Of a DNA stretch of 38,376 nucleotides, positions 1-6,135 are shown piece after piece. Both the position numbers and the translations under genes were made by a program. Source of the stretch: a virus; IMG/VR virus record IMGVR_UViG_3300033571_012668, positions 1 through 38,376 of that record; one strand, 5' to 3'. Every line of letters begins with the position of its first letter. Within the stretch, counting starts at the first letter, position 1. The notes below the pieces were generated by a model. It did no database searches. It was not told where the DNA came from and saw only the letters and a program-made list of their open reading frames with translations.

Positions 1-248
1 CCAACCATTGCCATCTCTCGATCTGCTCCTTTAGCCGTCATGTTGAGTGTCTTTCTCAAGTAGCCTTTTCCGAATTTCTGCCATTCGTCGTACTGTTCAG
101 TAGTCATGGTCCATTCATTAAACCAATCGTCTTTTCTTCCTATGACGTCTTCGAATGTCACAGAGTGACCGGCGATCTTAAACATCTCATTGATCAGATC
201 AATTATTGCCTGATCCATCTTTTGTTCTCGAGTTAATCTCTTTGCCAT
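1..248 (-). CDS. Hypothetical protein, 3' end outside window
   Basis: An open frame on the minus strand starts at the ATG complementary to 246-248 and runs off the left edge with no stop, giving at least 82 residues. The N-terminus reads MAKRLTREQKMDQAIIDLIN and is followed by a mixed helical sequence with several Trp and acidic residues (DDWFNEW). No family is recognised. It is the first gene of a minus-strand pair with the gene at 287-682, separated by 38 bases. An A-rich stretch precedes the ATG, with no clear Shine-Dalgarno sequence, which is usual for Bacteroidota and their phages. The open frame and the good start region suggest it is real. Confidence 0.6.
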   Translation of the reverse strand, partial: MAKRLTREQKMDQAIIDLINEMFKIAGHSVTFEDVIGRKDDWFNEWTMTTEQYDEWQKFGKGYLRKTLNMTAKGADREMAMV

Positions 249-286
249 TTATCTTTTCTAGTTAGTATACAAGGTTTCTACCTAAA

Positions 287-682
287 TTAAAAATCATAGT
301 CCACTAAGTCAATCATTCCTTGAACTGAGTCTAATGCGTCTCTTAAGTTAGTGTGTTTAGTCGTCTTCCAATGGAAGGGAGTCTTGCTGTTGTTTTTAAC
401 AACACTCTTTTTTCCAGGAGATTTTAGGTTTAACGAATCGCGTAATTCGTCTTCGTTCTGCCAACTGACCCTATCTCCCTTTAGGTTTCCGTCATTCCAT
501 TCTATTCGATAAAAGGTGTCGGATAGAAACATCATCTCTGCTCCGGGCCTGACTTCCATTGAGCCTGTTACATGAGCAGCATACAGCTTTTTCTTACCCT
601 TTTTAGGTTTACCCTTTATTAAAACGATTGCGTTGTGCTGAACGTTTTCGAATAATTGCTGAAATGAGATTATGTGTTTCAT
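287..682 (-). CDS. Hypothetical protein with N-terminal capsid-targeting-like motif
   Basis: 131 residues of unknown family. The N-terminus MKHIISFQQLFENV fits the motif shared by many proteins in this window: an aromatic residue, two polar residues, a hydrophobic pair, then Glu. It contains L-F-E, which matches the L/I-x-E pattern cut by T4 prohead protease. The rest is basic and polar, with a lysine-rich stretch (residues about 24-32) and a region resembling a small beta-rich domain (WNDGNLKGDRVSW). It is divergent from the gene at 728, and the 45-base gap holds ATAAATAA-type elements on both strands. Inferred role: a head-packaged or structural accessory protein. The gene is likely real; the function is not known. 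Confidence 0.65.
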   Translation of the reverse strand: MKHIISFQQLFENVQHNAIVLIKGKPKKGKKKLYAAHVTGSMEVRPGAEMMFLSDTFYRIEWNDGNLKGDRVSWQNEDELRDSLNLKSPGKKSVVKNNSKTPFHWKTTKHTNLRDALDSVQGMIDLVDYDF

Positions 683-688
683 ACTAGT

Positions 689-698
689 TTATTTATTA
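689..698 (-). promoter_or_regulatory. Late-promoter-like element before 682
   Basis: TAATAAATAA on the minus strand, 6 bases from the ATG. The spacing is shorter than at other sites, so this copy is less certain. Confidence 0.35.
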
Positions 699-703
699 GT
701 GAG

Positions 704-712
704 GATAAATAA
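704..712 (+). promoter_or_regulatory. Late-promoter-like element before 728
   Basis: GATAAATAA ends 15 bases before the TTG start. It resembles the T4 late promoter TATAAATA. A divergent copy lies just upstream. Confidence 0.5.
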
Positions 713-727
713 AACAAAACAATCGCT

Positions 728-1492
728 TTGAGTAGAGCAGCTAGTTTTAGAAACTTTATATTAGAAGATTTCGAGTATCACAAAGAGTTATGTCCTAAAA
801 TATGGGATGCTTCTGAAGAGACAGGCGGACAGTTTAGGATAAAACCTGAAATAAGAGAAAAGCTAATGGCGATCGCTAAAGACTTTTGGAGTTCTTTAAA
901 GCTAGAAGTAAAGGTGATTGATGTACAGTTAACGGGTTCACTCGCAAACTATAACTGGACAATGGCTTCAGACCTAGACGTTCACATCATAATAGACTTT
1001 GCGGAAGTAAATCCAGACATTGAGTTGGTTAGAAAGGCAATGGACGGGCAACGCTTCGTTTGGAACCTAAGACATCCAGTAATAATTAAGGGACACGACG
1101 TAGAATGCTACATTCAACACAAGGACGCACAGCATAGAGCATCCGGACTTTATTCTCTATTAAGAGACCGATGGATATCAGTTCCTTTCTACAATCCACC
1201 AGTCGTTGACGAAATGGATGTTAAGGAGAAATCTAGAGTAATAACAAAAGAGGTCAAAGAGATAAAGGCCAGATCAAAGTCGGCAACTGGTGAAAAGGCT
1301 AGAGAGCTATTAGACTATTTGGAGAGATTTAAGGCAAAGATAATGGCCGATCGTAAGTTCGGTCTCTATGACACAAAGGCTGGAGAATATTCAGTAGAGA
1401 ACCTAGTTTTTAAGGATCTTAGGAAAAACGGCACGCTAGAAGAGATCATTGATCTTGCATCAGACATATATTCAAAGATCTATTCTGAATAA
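728..1492 (+). CDS. Nucleotidyltransferase-fold protein with capsid-targeting-like N-terminus
   Basis: 254 residues, starting with TTG (no in-frame ATG gives the conserved N-terminus). Residues 70-71 (GS) followed by D82-x-D84 form the GS-x(n)-D-x-D signature of the DNA polymerase beta-like nucleotidyltransferase superfamily. E126 in DVECYIQ is a plausible third metal-binding carboxylate. The N-terminal residues SFRNFILEDF match the window's tag motif and contain I-L-E, so the enzyme may be packaged in the head and injected, as T4 Alt is. The C-terminal half is helical and basic, and could bind nucleic acid. A late-promoter-like GATAAATAA lies at 704-712. The substrate (tRNA, nucleotide or protein) cannot be told. 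The fold is fairly sure; packaging is inference. Confidence 0.7.
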   Translation: MSRAASFRNFILEDFEYHKELCPKIWDASEETGGQFRIKPEIREKLMAIAKDFWSSLKLEVKVIDVQLTGSLANYNWTMASDLDVHIIIDFAEVNPDIELVRKAMDGQRFVWNLRHPVIIKGHDVECYIQHKDAQHRASGLYSLLRDRWISVPFYNPPVVDEMDVKEKSRVITKEVKEIKARSKSATGEKARELLDYLERFKAKIMADRKFGLYDTKAGEYSVENLVFKDLRKNGTLEEIIDLASDIYSKIYSE

Positions 1493-1496
1493 ATAA
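1487..1496 (+). promoter_or_regulatory. Late-promoter-like element before 1513
   Basis: GAATAAATAA overlaps the stop codon of the nucleotidyltransferase gene and ends 16 bases before the ATG. Confidence 0.5.
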
Positions 1497-1512
1497 TAAA
1501 AAAATACAAAAC

Positions 1513-2280
1513 ATGTACAAGTATTTCGACTTTAAAAAGATATTCGAGGCAGATGACTCGATGATGCCAGAAGAAGGCATGAGCCCAACTACTTCTGAAC
1601 CTGAAATAAAAACAGTTGATCTTAAAAAGGCGAACGCTACAAGTAAGCTGCACCTGCTTCTTACTGGAACTGAGGTCGATCAATTAAAGACACAAGGTTT
1701 TTTAAACAAGACTGCTGAGTGGAAGGAGATCGATAATGAGACAAAGATCGTTCCCATGCAGGTTTCAATATACAACGCCGACTCGGGAAAACCTTCACCG
1801 ACCGTTGAAGACGGAGTGTTATCGTTGACCATAACTAATCAAAAGCTTGAAGACATTCTTTTAGGAATTGAGGGAGGTAGTACAGTAGAGACAGAAATCC
1901 CGTCAACTGATAAGACTCTAGAAGGTCAGCCGGTCAGAGTCGCTTTGACTAGAGAGATAGACGTGACTAGCGTAAAACCAGGAGAAATAGCTGTTCCTGC
2001 AAGCGCAGAACAACTAGCAGACGATGTCCCTGCTCCAACCGAAGGATCTCTTCCAGAATCATTTAGAAGTCTTATGAAGTTTGATGACTTCGTCAATGAG
2101 GCAAAGAAGAAGGATAAAGTTACTTCTGACATGATTGCTAAAGAATTAAGTAAGCTTAGCGGTAAAGACAAGGACAAGACGAAAGAAGGTCTTCAATTAA
2201 ACAAGAAGGACGCTAAGAAAAGAAAGCAATTGGTATTAGCTAAAAACCTAATGAAGGCTTCTGGAGCTAAGAAAAAATAA
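1513..2280 (+). CDS. Hypothetical protein with two capsid-targeting-like motifs
   Basis: 255 residues, no recognised family. The N-terminus MYKYFDFKKIFEADD contains I-F-E. A second copy of the motif, MKFDDFVNEA, lies at residues 188-197 and contains V-N-E. Between them is an acidic, beta-rich domain of about 150 residues ending in a Pro/Ala/Glu linker. After the second motif comes a strongly basic lysine-rich tail (residues about 198-255), which could bind DNA. This reads like a precursor with two processing tags: an acidic body and a basic DNA-binding piece. A late-promoter-like GAATAAATAA at 1487-1496 overlaps the stop of the upstream gene. The next gene starts only 7 bases downstream, so the two are probably co-transcribed. 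Confidence 0.7.
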   Translation: MYKYFDFKKIFEADDSMMPEEGMSPTTSEPEIKTVDLKKANATSKLHLLLTGTEVDQLKTQGFLNKTAEWKEIDNETKIVPMQVSIYNADSGKPSPTVEDGVLSLTITNQKLEDILLGIEGGSTVETEIPSTDKTLEGQPVRVALTREIDVTSVKPGEIAVPASAEQLADDVPAPTEGSLPESFRSLMKFDDFVNEAKKKDKVTSDMIAKELSKLSGKDKDKTKEGLQLNKKDAKKRKQLVLAKNLMKASGAKKK

Positions 2281-2287
2281 GAAAGAG

Positions 2288-2767
2288 ATGAGAATAAACG
2301 AATGTTCATGTGGATGTGGTGGAACCAGCACAGCATGTAAAGAAAAGGAATTAGACAGTTACATGTTCTTTGGGAACCTACAGATAATAAAGAGATCGAT
2401 TGATGCTTTGTTACAGATGAATCCTTCAGACGTAGATGCGATCTTAAATGACGGTCATGACTGGGCAGCAGATCACATAGCAACATCAAAGGATGACATC
2501 CAAGAAGTTGCTGACTTCTTCATTAATAAATCTGCTAGAAAGTCTCATTCAGGAGTAATGATGATGGGAGACGATCACCGCTTGATGGATACTCACGCTA
2601 TCAAGACATTTGAAAGCTTCTTATCTGAGAGCAAGAAGGCCAAATCGAAAAAAGACCAGGACGAAGACGGTGACAATGACTTTGCTGATGCTAGGATCGC
2701 ACAGTACATTGCTGGTGGAATGTCTAAGGCCGAAGCGATTAAGAAATCAAGAAGATTTAACAAGTAA
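2288..2767 (+). CDS. Hypothetical protein, Cys-rich N-terminus and internal capsid-targeting-like motif
   Basis: 159 residues. The N-terminus has a compact cysteine cluster (C6, C8, C10, C17) that could bind metal. The middle, around DGHDWAADHIATSKDD (residues about 55-70), reads as a conserved helical domain; I recall similar stretches in other phage proteins but cannot name the family. Residues 105-114 (IKTFESFLSE) are very close to the T4 capsid-targeting sequence MKTYQEFIAE. The C-terminus (DEDGDNDFADARIAQYIAGGMSKAEAIKKS) is an acidic turn plus a helix rich in Ala and Lys. The gene follows 1513-2280 by 7 bases and ends just before a strong bidirectional terminator. Confidence 0.7.
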   Translation: MRINECSCGCGGTSTACKEKELDSYMFFGNLQIIKRSIDALLQMNPSDVDAILNDGHDWAADHIATSKDDIQEVADFFINKSARKSHSGVMMMGDDHRLMDTHAIKTFESFLSESKKAKSKKDQDEDGDNDFADARIAQYIAGGMSKAEAIKKSRRFNK

Positions 2768-2783
2768 TCTCACAATACTTTAC

Positions 2784-2810
2784 AAAAAAGGAGCTCTTCG
2801 CTCCTTTTTT
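2784..2810. terminator. Bidirectional intrinsic terminator
   Basis: The stem AAAAAAGGAGC (2784-2794), loop TCTTC (2795-2799) and stem GCTCCTTTTTT (2800-2810) form a perfect 11-bp hairpin with an A tract on one side and a T tract on the other. It works in both directions and sits exactly between two convergent genes (2288-2767 plus, 2809-3033 minus). It is the only classical intrinsic terminator I found in the window. Confidence 0.9.
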
Positions 2811-3033
2811 ATTCATTTAACTTTCGGAAAGCCTTAATCTTTTCTAGAAGCTTGTCATCATGGTGGTCGAACCATCGTGTGTCCCTAATAGTTGCAGTCA
2901 AAAAGGAAGGAAGTTCAGCAGTTTCTTCTGGAGAAATGGTCCTATAACCTTTAGATACTTCTCTACCTTCTGAGTCAACTAGGTTTGATTCAAAATCAAA
3001 ACCAGTAACGCTAGTTATAAGCTGTCTATCCAT
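2809..3033 (-). CDS. Small hypothetical protein
   Basis: 74 residues starting at ATG (complement of 3031-3033). The sequence MDRQLITSVTGFDFESNLVD is followed by charged stretches and a helical, basic C-terminus (KLLEKIKAFRKLNE). No family is recognised and no signal peptide or membrane segment is visible. Its start overlaps the end of the upstream minus-strand gene (3026-3250) by 8 bases, suggesting translational coupling. Its stop codon lies inside the T tract of the bidirectional terminator. The coupling and tight fit support a real gene. Confidence 0.6.
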   Translation of the reverse strand: MDRQLITSVTGFDFESNLVDSEGREVSKGYRTISPEETAELPSFLTATIRDTRWFDHHDDKLLEKIKAFRKLNE

Positions 3034-3250
3034 TAGTCGCTCTTTTAAATAAACAAGTTTGACCGTGCCAGACTTCAGAGACTTCAGAGTTCATAGCGGC
3101 CCTCTCCATGTATGCCCTGACTGACTTTATCTTATCATAAACTAAAACGGCACCGTCCGTTCTAACTATCTTTACGGTCGCTCCTCCTTCTTCTAGGCTA
3201 AGGTCGTTTGACCTAAAACCGTCCGCTACTTTAATTTCTTTGTTCTCCAT
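3026..3250 (-). CDS. Small hypothetical protein
   Basis: 74 residues, ATG start. It begins MENKEIKVADGFRSNDLSLE and continues with a beta-rich stretch (ATVKIVRTDGAVLVYDKIKSV) that resembles a small barrel. No recognised family. It is the first gene of a two-gene minus-strand unit with 2809-3033 (8-base overlap). The upstream 59 bases are A/T rich and are shared with the divergent gene at 3310. I see no late-type ATAAATAA element on the minus strand here, so the pair may be expressed early. That is inference. Confidence 0.6.
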   Translation of the reverse strand: MENKEIKVADGFRSNDLSLEEGGATVKIVRTDGAVLVYDKIKSVRAYMERAAMNSEVSEVWHGQTCLFKRATNG

Positions 3251-3282
3251 GTGAGTTTTACTTTTTTAAGTTAATGTACCAA

Positions 3283-3291
3283 GATAAATAA
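3283..3291 (+). promoter_or_regulatory. Late-promoter-like element before 3310
   Basis: GATAAATAA in an intergenic region shared with a divergent gene, 18 bases before the ATG. It is not part of any stop codon, which supports a regulatory role. Confidence 0.55.
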
Positions 3292-3309
3292 CTAAAATAA
3301 TTATACAAA

Positions 3310-3912
3310 ATGCCAGGAAGAGTTTTAAACTTTTTTGAGTTTTCTGATAAGTATTCTAGCGGCGAGGCCACTGAGAAAGACTTGCAAGACGTGACAGCGG
3401 CTGCTGCTAACTTCACAGACGGTTTCGATGATTCGACTTACGATCAGCCTGAAATAAAGCCAAATCGACCAGTAAGCGGAGAATATGAAAGCACTCCAAC
3501 CCAACCTAACAGCTTTAATCCAGAAAGCTCTAAGGAAATGGCTGCACCTGTAGAAAAAACTGAACCTTCTGATGAGGAAGAGGACGACGACGACGATGAG
3601 GAAGACGATGACGACGAAGAAGGAAATCCAGAAGAAGGAAATCCAGAAGAGTCTAACGAGTCTCTTACTTACGCTAAGTCATTCAGCAACTACGTAAACG
3701 AAATGTATTCTGATTATTACCCAGAAGAAGAGGACCCAGAAGCAGAGATGCCATACACAATGGAACCTGATTCAACTATGGGACTTGATCCATATGCAGT
3801 AGACGGAGCGGATAGTTTTGGTTACTATCCAGAAGGAGAGGATGTATGTCCAGACTGTGGTGAAGACTACTTTGAAGACGAATATGGAGTCAACTGCGGT
3901 TGTAACATGTAA
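3310..3912 (+). CDS. Highly acidic protein with two capsid-targeting-like motifs and a zinc-ribbon-like end
   Basis: 200 residues, very acidic. The N-terminus MPGRVLNFFEFSDKY and an internal segment AKSFSNYVNEMY (residues 122-133, containing V-N-E) resemble the tag shared across the window. Residues 87-105 are an almost pure Asp/Glu tract. The C-terminus carries C180-x2-C183 and C196-x-C198 (CPDCG and CGC), a likely small zinc ribbon. The middle contains two exact 15-bp tandem copies. T4 prohead core proteins are also acidic and are cut by the prohead protease, so a scaffold or internal head role is possible. A late-promoter-like GATAAATAA lies at 3283-3291. No homologue is recognised with confidence. 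Confidence 0.7.
   Translation: MPGRVLNFFEFSDKYSSGEATEKDLQDVTAAAANFTDGFDDSTYDQPEIKPNRPVSGEYESTPTQPNSFNPESSKEMAAPVEKTEPSDEEEDDDDDEEDDDDEEGNPEEGNPEESNESLTYAKSFSNYVNEMYSDYYPEEEDPEAEMPYTMEPDSTMGLDPYAVDGADSFGYYPEGEDVCPDCGEDYFEDEYGVNCGCNM
3619..3648 (+). repeat. Two tandem 15-bp copies in an acidic coding tract
   Basis: GAAGGAAATCCAGAA occurs twice in tandem (3619-3633 and 3634-3648) and encodes two EGNPE pentapeptides directly after the Asp/Glu tract. Exact copies in coding sequence suggest recent slippage-type expansion. Confidence 0.85.
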
Positions 3913-3924
3913 AATCTAAACATT

Positions 3925-4536
3925 ATGGAAGAAATGTCAGCGATAATAGTCGCTTTTATCACTGGTGTATTAGGTCCAGTAATAGTGATGACTATAAAAT
4001 ACTTTATAGATAAAAAGTCCAAGAAAAAGGACATGATTGCTGACGCTTGTGAAGTTAGCGGAGCAGTAACGCTAAAGCTAGATGAGATAAAAGAAGAGTA
4101 TGGAGCAGACCGTGTATGGATAGCTCAATTCCACAACGGTGGTCACTTTTATCCTACTGGCAAGTCAATCGCCAAGTTCAGCGTCTTCTATGAGACAGTC
4201 GAAGTAGGCGTTTCTTCAATACAATCTAACCTACAGAACATTCCAGTAAACCTATTTAGTAAGTCCATAAATCACCTATTGAAGGATGATTTGATCCGTA
4301 TACCGGATTTTAAGGACGAGACTCAAGCAACTTACGGACTCAAGTATTTTGCAGAAGACAATGGAACTAAGTCCCAATACCTTTTTTCAATAAGAAGCAT
4401 AGACGGTAAATTCATAGGAGTATTCTCATTGGACTATACAAGAAGAAAGACTAGGCTTACTAACGAAGACATCATTGATTTAGAGATAAGTGCCGGTTCT
4501 CTTGGTGGAGTTCTAATGAATCATTTAACTCGATGA
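3925..4536 (+). CDS. Membrane-anchored GAF-like domain protein
   Basis: 203 residues. An N-terminal membrane segment spans about residues 6-28 (IIVAFITGVLGPVIVMTIKYF), followed by a lysine-rich cytoplasmic boundary (DKKSKKKD). The remaining 165 residues read as a GAF-type sensor fold: WIAQFHNGGHFYPTG in an early strand, then SQYLFSIRSIDGKFIGVFSLDY as the hairpin strands and a last helix. The pattern is typical of GAF domains but no ligand residues can be identified. No output domain follows, so it may bind a host partner or ligand at the inner membrane. It overlaps the next gene by an ATGA junction. Fold assignment is moderate; function unknown. Confidence 0.6.
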   Translation: MEEMSAIIVAFITGVLGPVIVMTIKYFIDKKSKKKDMIADACEVSGAVTLKLDEIKEEYGADRVWIAQFHNGGHFYPTGKSIAKFSVFYETVEVGVSSIQSNLQNIPVNLFSKSINHLLKDDLIRIPDFKDETQATYGLKYFAEDNGTKSQYLFSIRSIDGKFIGVFSLDYTRRKTRLTNEDIIDLEISAGSLGGVLMNHLTR

Positions 4537-4823
4537 AAAGAATAGTAGAAAACTTTAGAGAATTCATTGATCTGGCTAAGATAAACCAAGGACCAGACGG
4601 GTGGAGCATCTATGGTTCTAATCCTAAGAACAATGACCGTGAGATGATCGAAGGCGTCATTGAGATACTCAACAAAGTAAAAGACTTAGATAATAGAAGA
4701 TCGATCGCAGTCGATATGTTAGATAAGTTTAAAGAAGAAGGAGTTAAGGTAGATCACGATTCATTCATGAAATCATGTGGATTCTCCTCTAATAGTCGTC
4801 GTCATCGTCGTCAAACGAGATAG
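4533..4823 (+). CDS. Small helical protein with capsid-targeting-like N-terminus
   Basis: 96 residues. The start overlaps the upstream stop (ATGA), which decides the start site. The N-terminus MKRIVENFREFIDLAK resembles the window's tag. The core (DREMIEGVIEILNKVKDLDNRRSIAVDM, then KFKEEGVKVDHDSFMKSCGF) is a compact helical domain. I recall similar short proteins in other large T4-like phages but have no name for the family. The last 11 residues are basic (SNSRRHRRQTR) and arise from sequence that also codes antisense for a poly-Asp tail of the gene at 4789-5025. Confidence 0.65.
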   Translation: MKRIVENFREFIDLAKINQGPDGWSIYGSNPKNNDREMIEGVIEILNKVKDLDNRRSIAVDMLDKFKEEGVKVDHDSFMKSCGFSSNSRRHRRQTR

Positions 4824-5025
4824 CGCTAAGGGATTCAGATTCCCAATTCAATAGAACATCATCAAGTTCATCATCAACCATCAGTAGTATCTGTAGATAA
4901 TCAGGCTGTTGAGCTCCTCTGCTTAGCAAGATACGCTCTTTAATGGCTTCAGTCTTTTTCAAGATTGAAGATCTCAATTCTTCAATTACTGCTTCAGTCT
5001 TTTTATCATTCGCGTCTTTAGCCAT
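4789..5025 (-). CDS. Small hypothetical protein with poly-Asp tail
   Basis: 78 residues, ATG start (complement of 5023-5025). It is mostly helical and charged (MAKDANDKKTEAVIEELRSS, then LQILLMVDDELDDVLLNWE) and ends in six Asp and a Tyr. No family recognised. The 3' end overlaps the convergent gene 4533-4823 by 35 bases. The upstream region contains TATGTTTTG followed by TATAATCTTAT on the minus strand, which is also found before the gene at 14028, and may be its promoter. Likely real, but unnamed. Confidence 0.55.
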   Translation of the reverse strand: MAKDANDKKTEAVIEELRSSILKKTEAIKERILLSRGAQQPDYLQILLMVDDELDDVLLNWESESLSAISFDDDDDDY

Positions 5026-5034
5026 GGCAAACCT

Positions 5035-5060
5035 TTATAAGATTATATCGACAAAACATA
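5035..5060 (-). promoter_or_regulatory. Possible early promoter of 4789-5025
   Basis: On the minus strand: TATGTTTTG, then TCGA, then TATAATCTTAT. Almost the same order occurs on the plus strand at 13958-13978. A sigma-70-like TATAAT is included. It may mark an early promoter class. Confidence 0.4.
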
Positions 5061-5070
5061 AAAAGTTTTA

Positions 5071-5079
5071 GATAAATAA
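5071..5079 (+). promoter_or_regulatory. Late-promoter-like element before 5105
   Basis: GATAAATAA in the 79-base divergent intergenic region, 25 bases before the ATG. Confidence 0.55.
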
Positions 5080-5104
5080 ACTAAAGAAAAATAAGTCTAA
5101 TAAC

Positions 5105-5575
5105 ATGAAGAATTTTATGTCAATCAGAAAGTTGTATGAGGATTTTAATCCAGAAGACGCTGGACAAATGCCACAAGTACAGTCAATGGATCAGATGATG
5201 GCTCAGGAACCTATACAACCTGAAGAACAAATTGAAGCTGGTGCACAAGAAGAACCAGTTGAAATGCCAGCTGCTGAAGAGCCTAAAGCCCTCCCTGATT
5301 TTGACCCGATGAACTTGACAGTAGCTCAATTCATGGAAAGATGTGATAAGATAAATCCATTGGTTTGCATGGGACTTAAGAACTTTATCGAAGAAAATGG
5401 AGAAGCTCTTGCTGCTGAAGTAAACGGAGGAGAATCATTTGACTTAGACAAGGAAGCGAACTTAGACTTTCCACCTGCTGAAGGAACTGAACAGCCTGCT
5501 GATTTTTCTTTAGACCAACCTGCATCTGACCTTAACTTCCCACAAGCACAGAACGCACAAGCTGTTGAAATGTAA
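5105..5575 (+). CDS. Acidic hypothetical protein with capsid-targeting-like N-terminus
   Basis: 156 residues. The N-terminus MKNFMSIRKLYEDFNPE fits the tag motif and contains L-Y-E. A Met/Gln/Glu/Pro-rich low-complexity stretch (residues about 20-65) follows, then a short folded segment (LTVAQFMERCDKINPLVCMGLKNF) with two cysteines, and an acidic Ala/Pro/Asp tail. No enzymatic motif is visible. A late-promoter-like GATAAATAA at 5071-5079 precedes it by 25 bases. The gene opens a run of four small genes (5105-6582) in which three have N-terminal tags and one a C-terminal tag. Probably an internal head or scaffold protein; this is inferred only from the tag and composition. Confidence 0.65.
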   Translation: MKNFMSIRKLYEDFNPEDAGQMPQVQSMDQMMAQEPIQPEEQIEAGAQEEPVEMPAAEEPKALPDFDPMNLTVAQFMERCDKINPLVCMGLKNFIEENGEALAAEVNGGESFDLDKEANLDFPPAEGTEQPADFSLDQPASDLNFPQAQNAQAVEM

Positions 5576-5589
5576 AAACTTTCTGACTG

Positions 5590-5853
5590 ATGAAGAAGGC
5601 TAATGAATGGTATGGTGCAAACACGATGGGCACAGACGTTGACCATTTGATTCCTTCTCCCGACGAAAAGAGAGCAAATCACTTGATGTATACTGCTGGG
5701 ACCAGTACAACAATCCCTTCACATTGGAACAATTCTCCTTTTCTTAGCGGAGGAAGACTTACTAGTGCATTTGGTGCAAATCCAAAGGGTAAGAAAAAAG
5801 CCGTCATGAGTTACGAAGAGTTCTTGACAAGCAAGACTAAAAAGGATAAATAA
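5590..5853 (+). CDS. Small protein with C-terminal capsid-targeting-like motif
   Basis: 87 residues. The body is polar, with GANTMGTDVDHLIPSPDEKR and a Gly/Ser/Asn-rich middle and no predicted membrane segment. The C-terminus, VMSYEEFLTSKTKKDK (residues 72-87), matches the aromatic core of the window's tag (YEEFL next to the T4 sequence TYQEFIAE) but lacks the protease Glu. The tag is thus at the very end rather than the start. The stop codon overlaps a GATAAATAA element at 5845-5853 that may drive the next gene. It lies 14 bases after 5105-5575. No homologue recognised. Confidence 0.6.
   Translation: MKKANEWYGANTMGTDVDHLIPSPDEKRANHLMYTAGTSTTIPSHWNNSPFLSGGRLTSAFGANPKGKKKAVMSYEEFLTSKTKKDK
5845..5853 (+). 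promoter_or_regulatory. Late-promoter-like element before 5865
   Basis: GATAAATAA overlaps the end of the upstream gene (Asp-Lys-stop) and lies 11 bases before the ATG. Because those codons alone would give the same bases, this copy is weaker evidence. Confidence 0.35.
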
Positions 5854-5864
5854 CAAAAAAGGAT

Positions 5865-6131
5865 ATGGGATACATTCAGAACTTTACTAGCTTCACTAAC
5901 ACCGCTCAAAAAATGGTCAGTGAAGAGACTGATGTGATGTTGACTGATGCTACTCTAAAAGATCTGGATTCAAAGATACAAGCATACAAGAACCAGATAA
6001 ACCAGTGGGAGAGAGACATTGAGAATAGAAAAAAGGTTTTGGCTGAAGAAGCTGCTAAGAAACAAGCAGCAACTGCAAATCAGGCTGCTGCACAAGCTGC
6101 TCCAGCTGCGCCTGCCGCTCCTACTACTTAA
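5865..6131 (+). CDS. Small coiled-coil protein with Ala/Pro-rich tail
   Basis: 88 residues. The N-terminus MGYIQNFTSFTNTAQK has the aromatic spacing of the tag but no Glu in the expected place, so it is a weak match. Residues about 28-62 form a likely coiled coil (LKDLDSKIQAYKNQINQWER). The last 25 residues are Ala/Gln/Pro rich and resemble a flexible linker or tail. No family recognised. The gene is followed after 4 bases by 6136-6582 and preceded by a promoter-like element overlapping the upstream stop. Confidence 0.6.
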   Translation: MGYIQNFTSFTNTAQKMVSEETDVMLTDATLKDLDSKIQAYKNQINQWERDIENRKKVLAEEAAKKQAATANQAAAQAAPAAPAAPTT

Positions 6132-6135
6132 CTAA

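Noticed and set aside
1926-2489. Minus-strand frames opposite 1513-2767
   Set aside because: They lie wholly inside two well-supported plus-strand genes and encode Ser/Leu-rich antisense sequence.
5021-5030. GCCATGG at the start of the 4789-5025 gene as an engineered cloning site
   Set aside because: A short palindrome of this kind is expected by chance in a window of this size, and nothing else looks engineered.
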